Source: JALYXS01 sp051003795 (GTDB lineage Bacteria > Acidobacteriota > Terriglobia > Bryobacterales > Bryobacteraceae). Taken from it: a DNA stretch of 21,278 nucleotides. The DNA lies in contig JBPCKZ010000089.1 in the NCBI GenBank assembly GCA_051003795.1, positions 1 to 21,278 on the forward strand, given 5' to 3'. Positions 14,567-21,278 of the stretch are shown in pieces; position 1 is the stretch's first letter; each line of letters opens with the position of its first letter. Position numbers and translations under genes: made by a program. The notes under the pieces were generated by a model. The model saw only the letters and a list, made by a program, of their open reading frames with translations. It searched no databases and was not told the DNA's origin.

Positions 14567-17500
14567 ATGCCATGTAAAGGTTTGCTTGTATTTGCCGGAT
14601 TGGCCCTGCTCGTCGCCCCGGCGTTTTCCCAGGAGTTTCGCGCTAGCATCTCGGGCCAGATTACCGACGCATCCGGAGCGGCAATTTCCGGCGCAAAGAT
14701 CACGGTCACAAGCGTTGAGCGGAATACCGCTTCCGACGCGGTGTCGAACAATAAGGGTATTTATCTCGTGCAGTTTCTGTTACCGGGCCAGTATACGCTT
14801 GCGGTAAGTAGCTCGGGGTTCAAGTCGTACCTGCAGCGCGGCATCGCTCTCGAAGCGGCGAACCACGCCAATGTCGATGTTCGGCTCGAAATCGGCGCGT
14901 ACACGGATCGGGTCACGGTGACCGGCGACGCTCCTCTGCTTGAGACGGAAACCGGCACGCGCGCCACGACAGTGGAAAATCGAGTATTAGAAAACGTGCC
15001 CACCAACGGCCGCAATCTGTTCGCCCTTCAATACAATTTGCCCGGCGTGGTCAAATCCGGCACGTATTGGGGCTCAATGGAACTTTACGCTTATGGCGAC
15101 GTTAACGGCGTGAGCATTAGCGGGGGCCGGGTCGGCGAGAATGAGACTTTAATCGATGGCGTATCGAACACGAAGGTCGATCGCGGCGTCTCGCTGGTTC
15201 CGTCTTTGAGCGCCACGCAAGAGTTCTCGGTGCAATCGAATCTTTACGATGCGCAATACGGCCGCGTGGGCGGCGGCGTCACGTCGATTATCGTCAAGTC
15301 GGGAACTAACCGGATCCACGGCGAACTGTATGAGTTCTTGAAAAACGTCAAGCTCGATGCCAACGAATGGACGTCGAACAAGGCAGGCCTGCCGCAACGC
15401 AAATTTGAAAACAATACATGGGGGGCGGAAGTGGACGGGCCCATTATCCTTCCGAAGCTGTTCAATGGCCGGAATCGCGTTTTCTTCATGATGTCGTACG
15501 AAGGTGAAAAAGAGAACAGCAATGGTGTCGTGACATTGACCTTGCCGGCTCCGGAACAGCGCACCGGGGATTTCTCCAAGCTCCTTAACTCACAGGGCGT
15601 ACCTGTAATCATCTACGACCCTAAGACAACCCGGCTCGGGCCAAATGGCACTTACATCCGCGATGCGTTCCCCGGAAACATCATTCCTCAAGACCGTATC
15701 AACCCCATCGCCGCAAAGGTGGTTCAGCTCTATCCGCCGCCCAACACACCCGGGATCGGCCCTAATCATTTAGTCAATTATGCCAGGTTGGCGCCGGGCG
15801 GAAATAAGTACACCGCGCTGCTCGGGAAGATTGACCTCAATGTTTCGTCCAAGAGTAAGATTTCGTTCCGGTATGGCCAGACGCCCTATTTCGCTCCAGC
15901 CGCGACAAGTTGGGGAAACAATCCAGGGGAACCCGCCACCTATAGGACGCAGGTCCCACGGAACTGGGGTGCGGACTGGACTTACGTGATCAGTCCCTCT
16001 CTAATTTTCAACCTGCGGGGAGGTTTGGCCCGTTACGAGCAGTTTAGCGGCAGCGGCTTCGCGGGTGGATACGATCCGCGCCAACTCGGGTTCCCATCGT
16101 CACTCGTCTCGCAGTTCACGGCGTTGCAGTTCCCGCGCTTCAACTTCGGGCCGTATTCCCCAATCGGCGCCAGCAGTGTAACGAATTATTCCACCAATGA
16201 CACCTGGAGCGTGCAGCCGAACGTCAGTTGGATACACGGTCGGCACGCGTTGCGATTTGGCATGGAGGCGCGGCTGTATAACCGGAATACGCTTCAACCG
16301 GGTCTCGCGGATGGAAGCTACACTTTCGGCAAAAATTGGACGCAAGCCAATCCGCTCCGCGCCGACTCTGCTTCGGGCAATGAAGTCGCGAGTTTCCTGT
16401 TGGGTTTGCCGGTGAGCGGGTCTGTCGATCACAACATCGATCCCGCTTATCAGAACAAATACTACGCGATTTTCTTGCAGGACGATATTAAGCTTACCCG
16501 GAACCTCACAATTAACGCCGGTCTACGTTGGGATTACGAGACTCCGCTGACCGAACGGTATAACCGCATGGTTCGCGGCTTTGCTTTCAACCAGGCGAGC
16601 CCGCTCGCCACCCAGGTTCCCGGTCTCGATCTGAAAGGTGGATTGCTGTTCGCCGGAAACAGCGGGGATAGCCGGCTTGCTTTCAATCCCGACAGGACGG
16701 GCTTTCAGCCCCGTATCGGTTTTGCCTGGCGGCCCGCATCCGCATGGGTGATTCGCGGGGGCTATGGATTGACTTATCTCGGCCAAAGTTCGTTCGGACC
16801 TCCAACCGGATTCAGCCGGCCCACTCCGTTGATCGGCAGCACGGATGGCGGGATTACCCCTGCCATCGATTTGAGCAATCCTTTTCCCCCTGCCCTCTAT
16901 CCCGCCGGGCTTTTGACTCCAATCGGCTCTAGCCTGGGCTTGTCGACCAACCTTGGCCAAGCCGTCTCAGCTCAATATCTAGATCGGAGCCTACCCCGAT
17001 CCCACCAGTTTTCGTTCGGCTTCCAGCGGGAGCTCCGATGGGGCTTTCTCGCTGACGTCTCCTATGTCGGCAACATCACACACGCTCTCCCTGTAAACCT
17101 CGCCCTGAATTCTATTCCGGCGAACGTGCTGAACAGCATGCCGGTGGATGCACGGCCCGCTTACTTCAGTGCCGCTGTTCCAAATCCGTTAGCGGGCTTG
17201 TTGCCCTCCAGCAGCTTGAACGGAGCCACCATACCGCGGTCGCAACTCTTTCTGCCATTCCCGCAGTACAGCGGCGTCATGCTGACAGACGTTCCGATCG
17301 GATCGCAACGCTACCATTCCGTGCAGATGAAATTGGCGCGGCGCTTCAGCCAGGGGATCGGAATCCAAGCCGCCTACACGATCTCGAAATCGCTCGAACG
17401 AGTCTCCGTCCTGAATCCGCAGGATGTGAATCTCGCGGACCCGCTCAAGACGCCACTCGAACAGCGCTTGAACCAGTGGGATACTCCTCGAAAGTTCTCC

Positions 17501-18061
17501 GTTGTGGTCACGGCGGCACTTCCATACGGGCACGGGAAGCAGTTCGGCAGTAACGCGAATCCGGTTTTGAACGCGATCGCCGGCGGTTGGAATTTCAACG
17601 CCGAATACAATACGCAGGTTGGATTTCCGTTCGACTTCCCGAATGCCGCGCCCTTGGCGGCGAGAAGCGCGAAATTGAGCGACGCCCAGCGCGACTCCTT
17701 GGCCAAGCAAGCTGGTCATTCGCAGTGGGATCCCTCAGTCGATCCCTTTTTCGACGTCTCTCTTTTCCCAACGGAAGCCCAGGCCCCGTTCACTCTTCGC
17801 AACTTCCCGACGCGTTTCCCCGACGTACGGGGGAAGCCGCTAAATAACGTGGAATTCTCCGCATATAAAGAGTTCCAGGTGCGCGAGCGTCTGCGCTGGC
17901 AGATTCGCGCCGACTTCCATAATGCTCTAAACCATCCTTGGTTCGGATCCCAAGCCTCAAACGATGTCTCCGACTCGCAATTCGGCCGCATTGCCGCTCA
18001 GTCCGTCGACGACACTTCCGAACCGCGTCTAATCGTTTTATCGATGAAGCTTGTGTTTTAG
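14567..18061 (+). CDS. Oar-like TonB-dependent receptor with CarboxypepD_reg domain
   Basis: 1164 residues from the ATG chosen by the promoter position; a GTG 24 bases upstream is in frame but lies before the expected transcript start. Signal peptide GLLVFAGLALLVAPAFSQ. Residues about 25-110 are the carboxypeptidase regulatory-like domain (ISGQITDASGAAISGAKITV, FLLPGQYTLAV). The plug follows with VPTNGRNLFALQYNLPGV and ENETLIDGVSNTK. The barrel contains hallmarks of the acidobacterial Oar-like group: TSIIVKSGTNRIHGELYEF, RTGDFSKLLNSQGVPVIIYD, NIIPQDRINPIAAKVVQLYP, LRWDYETPLTERYNRM, DFHNALNHPWFG. It ends in MKLVF, a typical barrel terminus. Length fits the group (1000-1200). It probably imports oligosaccharides or other large ligands, but the ligand is not predictable. 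It is flanked by an intact and a broken copy of a beta-propeller gene. Confidence 0.93.
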   Translation: MPCKGLLVFAGLALLVAPAFSQEFRASISGQITDASGAAISGAKITVTSVERNTASDAVSNNKGIYLVQFLLPGQYTLAVSSSGFKSYLQRGIALEAANHANVDVRLEIGAYTDRVTVTGDAPLLETETGTRATTVENRVLENVPTNGRNLFALQYNLPGVVKSGTYWGSMELYAYGDVNGVSISGGRVGENETLIDGVSNTKVDRGVSLVPSLSATQEFSVQSNLYDAQYGRVGGGVTSIIVKSGTNRIHGELYEFLKNVKLDANEWTSNKAGLPQRKFENNTWGAEVDGPIILPKLFNGRNRVFFMMSYEGEKENSNGVVTLTLPAPEQRTGDFSKLLNSQGVPVIIYDPKTTRLGPNGTYIRDAFPGNIIPQDRINPIAAKVVQLYPPPNTPGIGPNHLVNYARLAPGGNKYTALLGKIDLNVSSKSKISFRYGQTPYFAPAATSWGNNPGEPATYRTQVPRNWGADWTYVISPSLIFNLRGGLARYEQFSGSGFAGGYDPRQLGFPSSLVSQFTALQFPRFNFGPYSPIGASSVTNYSTNDTWSVQPNVSWIHGRHALRFGMEARLYNRNTLQPGLADGSYTFGKNWTQANPLRADSASGNEVASFLLGLPVSGSVDHNIDPAYQNKYYAIFLQDDIKLTRNLTINAGLRWDYETPLTERYNRMVRGFAFNQASPLATQVPGLDLKGGLLFAGNSGDSRLAFNPDRTGFQPRIGFAWRPASAWVIRGGYGLTYLGQSSFGPPTGFSRPTPLIGSTDGGITPAIDLSNPFPPALYPAGLLTPIGSSLGLSTNLGQAVSAQYLDRSLPRSHQFSFGFQRELRWGFLADVSYVGNITHALPVNLALNSIPANVLNSMPVDARPAYFSAAVPNPLAGLLPSSSLNGATIPRSQLFLPFPQYSGVMLTDVPIGSQRYHSVQMKLARRFSQGIGIQAAYTISKSLERVSVLNPQDVNLADPLKTPLEQRLNQWDTPRKFSVVVTAALPYGHGKQFGSNANPVLNAIAGGWNFNAEYNTQVGFPFDFPNAAPLAARSAKLSDAQRDSLAKQAGHSQWDPSVDPFFDVSLFPTEAQAPFTLRNFPTRFPDVRGKPLNNVEFSAYKEFQVRERLRWQIRADFHNALNHPWFGSQASNDVSDSQFGRIAAQSVDDTSEPRLIVLSMKLVF

Positions 18062-18067
18062 GAAAAT

Positions 18068-18086
18068 CTAAACGCCATTAGTTTAG
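18068..18086. terminator. Weak bidirectional stem-loop between convergent genes
   Basis: CTAAAC at 18068-18073 pairs with GTTTAG at 18081-18086 around a 7-nt loop, in the 34-bp gap between the receptor stop and the propeller stop. The stem is short and AT-rich and lacks a T tract, so termination strength is doubtful. Confidence 0.25.
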
Positions 18087-18095
18087 CGGATGCCG

Positions 18096-19151
18096 CTACT
18101 GCGCCGCGTGCGGTGCGACCACGACGATCATGAATGTGCCCGGCTTCGTTGCCGGCCGCCCTGACGCTCCGGGCCCGTATTCCGCGGTAGGCAGATAGAT
18201 CCTGTGAGTTGTGGGATCGAGGCCCATCGTTCTCGCACCCTGGGGCGTCTTCACGGTCTGCACGATCTCGAACTTTCCCGGCGACGTCTCGCGGGCCACC
18301 GCGAGCGTGCCGTCGCCGCAGCTAGCGAACACCTGGCCGTTTTCGACTTTCGTGGCGTCGACGTGGTCGCCGATCGGCAGGTCCGCCAGCACCTTGCCAT
18401 CGGCGGTGCTCATCACGATCAACTTCTGGGGCTTTCGGCACCCGATGAAAAGTCGCCCCTTTTTTGTGTCGATCGACATCCCAACCGGCGCACCACCGGG
18501 GGCTACGGGCCAGCGTGCAACTACCTTCCTCGCCTTGAAGTCGACAACCGCAACTTCGTTTTTATCCATCAGATTGATGTAAACCTTACCAGCCCCATCG
18601 GACGCGAGGAACTCCGGAGCTCCGTCTAGGGCGATCGGCGCATCGATCTTTCCGTTCTTGGGATCGATGTCGGGCTTGAGCGACATCAGCACTCCCTTGT
18701 CCCCTGAAACGACCAGGACCCGCCCGCTGGCAGGGTCGAAGACGATGCCGTCGGCATCGGGCTGCGCGACGATCGTGCCCAGAACGGCGTGCGTCTTCAG
18801 ATCGAAGATCACGACGGCGCCGTCACCGCCTCCGTCACTGATGAATCCCCGCCCCGCCTCGGGAACGATCGCGACACCATGAGCGATCTTCTGACCTGGA
18901 ATGTCGGCGACGATCTTGCCGGATTCGGAGTCGATCACCATCGTGTGCGTGCCCCTTGGAACATACAGACGGTGCGTCCGCTGGTCGACCGTGAGATAGT
19001 CCCACGCGCCCTGACCGCCGATGTGAAATGTTTTTGCGACCTCCCAGTGAGTCTGAGCCAGCGCCGGCAGAACGGCCGCGAAGGCCATCAAGACGACGGC
19101 ACGCCCGGCATAAAAGCGGGATAATTTCGCAATAGAATCGGTGTATGGCAA
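18096..19151 (-). CDS. YncE-like periplasmic beta-propeller protein
   Basis: 351 residues. The start is a TTG at 19151, supported by AGGAG 8 nt upstream and by the need for a charged N-terminus before the signal peptide; the first ATG in frame (residue 22) would leave a truncated signal. The signal core is AVVLMAFAAVLPALA, cut before QTHWEV. The rest consists of repeated YVTN/NHL-like blades of about 40-45 residues: HRLYVPRGTHTMVIDSESGK, GAVVIFDLKTHAVLGTI, GKVYINLMDKNEVAVVDFKA, RLFIGCRKPQKLIVMST and TMGLDPTTHRIYLPTAEYGP. Such proteins are secreted; YncE itself is periplasmic, binds DNA in vitro and has no settled role. It ends 34 bp from the receptor gene, converging with it. A decayed second copy lies on the other side of the receptor. 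Confidence 0.9.
   Translation of the reverse strand: MPYTDSIAKLSRFYAGRAVVLMAFAAVLPALAQTHWEVAKTFHIGGQGAWDYLTVDQRTHRLYVPRGTHTMVIDSESGKIVADIPGQKIAHGVAIVPEAGRGFISDGGGDGAVVIFDLKTHAVLGTIVAQPDADGIVFDPASGRVLVVSGDKGVLMSLKPDIDPKNGKIDAPIALDGAPEFLASDGAGKVYINLMDKNEVAVVDFKARKVVARWPVAPGGAPVGMSIDTKKGRLFIGCRKPQKLIVMSTADGKVLADLPIGDHVDATKVENGQVFASCGDGTLAVARETSPGKFEIVQTVKTPQGARTMGLDPTTHRIYLPTAEYGPGASGRPATKPGTFMIVVVAPHAAQ
19133..19138 (+). promoter_or_regulatory. Possible -10 box giving a leaderless Uma2 mRNA
   Basis: TAGAAT ends 6 nt before the ATG at 19145, the same spacing as TATAAT before the molybdoenzyme start at 4561. No Shine-Dalgarno sequence is seen before this ATG, and no -35 consensus is visible. It lies inside the 5' end of the divergent propeller gene. 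Confidence 0.35.
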
Positions 19152-19690
19152 TTGGCGCGCTCCTAACGATCGACGACTTCGAGTTGCTTCCGCCGGAACT
19201 GGCCGAGGGACACGAGCTGATCGATGGAGAACTGGTGGACGTGTCCGGTAACAATCCAGAACATAACGGCTTGAGAGATTATCTCCTACAACTGCTGCGT
19301 CCGATTGTCCTCGATCGCAAACTCGGCCGGCTCTTCGCCGAGCAAGAGTACGATTTCGCTGGAAATGCCCACGGCCCCGATATCACTTTCTTCGGTAACG
19401 GGAAGATTCCGTTAGTCGACCCAAAGAAGCGCGTCCAGCGATTTGTGCCCGATTTCGCGATTGAGATTGCGTCGCCGTCCGATACCCATGAAGGTCTGCT
19501 GAAAAAAAAGAATCGGTTCCGGCGATGCGGAACACAAGAGGTCTGGCTGGTTTCGCCCGAAGCGGAGGAAGTGGACGTCTATTCGGACCGGCGAAACTGG
19601 ATACTCCGCGGACACGATTTACTGGAGACCGATCTAATCCCCGGCTTCTCGATTACCGTTGAGGATCTCTTCAAACAGGGACTGTCTTAG
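19145..19690 (+). CDS. Uma2-family (DUF820) restriction-endonuclease-like protein
   Basis: 181 residues, normal for the family. Motifs in order are GHELIDGELVDVSG (22-35), HN at 40-41, GPDITFF (77-83), VPDFAIEIASPSDT (101-114) and the helix HEGLLKKKNRFRRCGTQEVW ahead of LVSPEAEEVDVY. D79, D103, E107 and the lysines at 119-122 fit the PD-(D/E)xK-like active site, so the nuclease fold appears intact. Uma2 genes are abundant in cyanobacteria, Chloroflexi and Acidobacteria and often occur alone; their biological role is not established. The ATG overlaps by 7 bp the TTG start of the divergent propeller gene. The gene ends 3 bp before the converging RND gene. Confidence 0.9.
   Translation: MAIGALLTIDDFELLPPELAEGHELIDGELVDVSGNNPEHNGLRDYLLQLLRPIVLDRKLGRLFAEQEYDFAGNAHGPDITFFGNGKIPLVDPKKRVQRFVPDFAIEIASPSDTHEGLLKKKNRFRRCGTQEVWLVSPEAEEVDVYSDRRNWILRGHDLLETDLIPGFSITVEDLFKQGLS
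19160..19164 (-). promoter_or_regulatory. Ribosome binding site deciding the TTG start of the propeller gene
   Basis: AGGAG on the minus strand, 8 nt upstream of TTG 19151. It lies inside the coding region of the divergent Uma2 gene and supports the overlapping start. Confidence 0.6.
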
Positions 19691-19693
19691 TTG

Positions 19694-21278
19694 TTAAACC
19701 AGGCCCTCATCCCGGTCGCTTAAGTAATAATGCACCGCCGGCGTAACGATCAGCGATAAAACCATCGAAGCCAAAATCCCGCCAATCACCGCAATTGCGA
19801 GCGGCTGCAGCATTTGTGAACCGGCGCCGATCGCAAGCGATAGCGGAATCATCCCGGCAATGGTGGCGAGCGCCGTCATCAAAATCGGCCGCAGCCGCCG
19901 CTCGCCGGCCTCGATCATCGCATCGCGCGCCGACGAGCCTTCCGCGCGAAATTTCTGGTCCGCATCGAGCAGCAAAATACCGTTCTTCGCCACGATTCCA
20001 ATCACCATGATCACGCCCATGAAGGACGAAATATTGAATGTCGTATTGGTCACCAGAAGCGCGAAAAACACGCCCGAAGTCGATAGAAGCGCCGATGCGA
20101 CGATCGCCACCGGCGCGGCAAAACTGCCGAATTCGAATAGCAGCACGGTAAACACCAGAACTACCGCCAGTGCCAACACCAGCAGCAAGTCGCGGAAGGA
20201 GCGCTGCTGCTCTTCAAAAGTTCCGCCGTATTCGACGCGGATCGTGGACGGAAGATGCACGGCCTTCACGGCCTTCTGCACGGCGGCGATTCCCTTCCCC
20301 AAACTCACGCCCTGCAAGCGTCCCGTCACGGCGACATCGCGCTGCAGATTCTCGCGGCGCACTTCCGTCTGCCCCGGTTCCATTTGCAATGTCGCGAGAG
20401 ATCCCAGCGTCGCCGTTTTTCCCGTGGAGCTGGTCAGCATGGTGTTGCGAATCGCATCGAGAGAGGCGCGCGTCGATTCCGGAAAGCGCACCCGCAGCGT
20501 GTACGCGCGCTCGTTCACCACCACAGGCGTGGGAACCGGCTCGCCTTGCAGAATCGCACTGGCATCGAGCTCGACCTCCTGCGGCGTAAATCCCGATCGC
20601 GCGGCGACGGTCTGGTTCACGTCGAACACAATCGCCGGACCGCTGATGGTGTTCTCGATTCCGTTCTTCACGTCCTTCACGCCGGCAACGCCCCTGATGG
20701 CATCGCCCACCTTCGGCGCCCATTGCCGCAGCAGGCCGGCGTCCTGCGAAAACAGCTTGATCTCAATGGGGTCGGGCGAGCTTGTGAGATCGCCAATCAT
20801 GTCCTGCAGAAGCTGCACGAATTCCACTTCGAGCTGCGGAAATTGCCTGTTTACCTTGTCGCGCACCTCCGCGATGATATCTTCGACGCCGCGCCTGGGC
20901 AGGCTCTTGAGCTTCACGGAAATGTCGCCCGTATTGGCTTCGGTCACCTGGGCCAAGCCCAATTGAAGCCCCGTGCGGCGCGACGTGCTCTGCACTTCCG
21001 GAATCGTGCGCAGCAGCTTTTCGACAGAGGTGATCACGCGGTTGGTATCGGCCAGCGAAGCTCCCGCGGGCATTATGTAATCAAGAATAAAGCCGCCCTC
21101 GTCCATGGTGGGCAGCAGGTCCGTTCCCAGCGCACGATAACAGAAGAACGACGCGACGATCAAAGCTGCGCAGAGGCCGGTGAGCACCCACGGATAAGCC
21201 AGGGCGGCTTTCAATCCGCGTTCGTAAATGCGCGTGAGACGGCCCATCATGCCCGTTGCCGCCGCGTGCTCATGGCCG
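19694..21278 (-). CDS. RND-family efflux permease, C-terminal part (5' partial)
   Basis: The frame stays open past the first in-frame ATGs near 21250 to the right edge (reading ...HEHAAATG), so the gene begins outside; about 528 residues are visible, roughly half of a normal 1000-1050-residue permease. The central membrane helix and second porter loop begin with YPWVLTGLCAALIVASFFCY and LGTDLLPTMDEGGFILDYIM. The porter/docking domains follow (ANTGDISVKLK, DPIEIKLFSQDAG, RVRFPESTR), then six membrane helices. GIVAKNGILLLD holds the Lys equivalent to K940 of AcrB, part of the proton relay; the partner Asp pair would be in the missing half. The LPTMDEGG motif resembles CzcA-like and acidobacterial multidrug permeases, but substrate is undetermined. 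The adaptor and outer-membrane channel genes may lie beyond the edge. Confidence 0.92.
   Translation of the reverse strand, partial: GHEHAAATGMMGRLTRIYERGLKAALAYPWVLTGLCAALIVASFFCYRALGTDLLPTMDEGGFILDYIMPAGASLADTNRVITSVEKLLRTIPEVQSTSRRTGLQLGLAQVTEANTGDISVKLKSLPRRGVEDIIAEVRDKVNRQFPQLEVEFVQLLQDMIGDLTSSPDPIEIKLFSQDAGLLRQWAPKVGDAIRGVAGVKDVKNGIENTISGPAIVFDVNQTVAARSGFTPQEVELDASAILQGEPVPTPVVVNERAYTLRVRFPESTRASLDAIRNTMLTSSTGKTATLGSLATLQMEPGQTEVRRENLQRDVAVTGRLQGVSLGKGIAAVQKAVKAVHLPSTIRVEYGGTFEEQQRSFRDLLLVLALAVVLVFTVLLFEFGSFAAPVAIVASALLSTSGVFFALLVTNTTFNISSFMGVIMVIGIVAKNGILLLDADQKFRAEGSSARDAMIEAGERRLRPILMTALATIAGMIPLSLAIGAGSQMLQPLAIAVIGGILASMVLSLIVTPAVHYYLSDRDEGLV

Noticed and set aside
19502..19510. Second A_AAA_AAG run, in the Uma2 gene
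   Set aside because: The zero frame continues normally through the rest of the Uma2 family pattern, so no shift is needed. It shows that such runs can occur here without recoding.
1..21278. tRNA, rRNA, CRISPR, transposase or integrase genes
   Set aside because: None were recognised on either strand. The direct copies of the propeller gene are gene fragments, not insertion-sequence ends.

Overview
The window (about 21.3 kb, moderately high GC, tightly packed genes) looks like chromosomal DNA of an Acidobacteriota, most likely of the Solibacter/Bryobacter type. This is inferred from family content only: a TIGR03437-type C-terminal domain, two Oar-like TonB-dependent receptors with N-terminal carboxypeptidase-regulatory-like domains, a YncE-like beta-propeller, a SYLF protein, a Uma2 nuclease and an acidobacterial-style RND pump. 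No rRNA, tRNA, CRISPR array or insertion sequence was seen.

Left end (1-1866, plus strand): the 3' end of a probable outer-membrane beta-barrel gene, a small exported protein with a heavy-metal-associated (HMA)-like fold but no CxxC, a decayed ankyrin-repeat gene with at least three frame changes, a 78-residue unknown protein, and an overlapping HEPN-like gene. The HEPN-like gene is complete only if the ribosome or the sequence shifts -1 at a perfect A_AAA_AAG heptamer followed by potential hairpins. It then ends exactly one base before the converging neighbour.

Centre left (1867-9063): a minus-strand membrane protein of GT-C/GT39 type fused to a TIGR03437 domain stands head to head, 15 bp apart, with a plus-strand operon. 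The operon holds an orphan bis-MGD molybdoenzyme, a lipoprotein and a second GT-C-like membrane protein, all with overlapping ends, behind an extended -10 promoter that predicts a leaderless mRNA.

Centre (9085-14038): minus-strand TonB-dependent receptor and SYLF lipid-binding protein; then, across a 56-bp divergent region carrying an 8-bp inverted repeat, an EgtD-like methyltransferase, a 23-residue predicted membrane peptide and an M50 (site-2-protease-like) peptidase.

Right (14040-21278): a large Oar-like TonB-dependent receptor with a very good sigma70 promoter is flanked in direct orientation by an intact YncE-like beta-propeller gene and a shrunken pseudogene copy of the same gene. A Uma2-family nuclease, whose start overlaps that of the propeller gene, and the C-terminal part of an RND efflux permease complete the window.

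The most interesting points are the frameshifted HEPN pair, the GT-C/TIGR03437 fusion, the orphan molybdoenzyme operon, the methyltransferase/micropeptide/S2P cluster, and the receptor bracketed by propeller copies. None can be called a proven new system from sequence alone.
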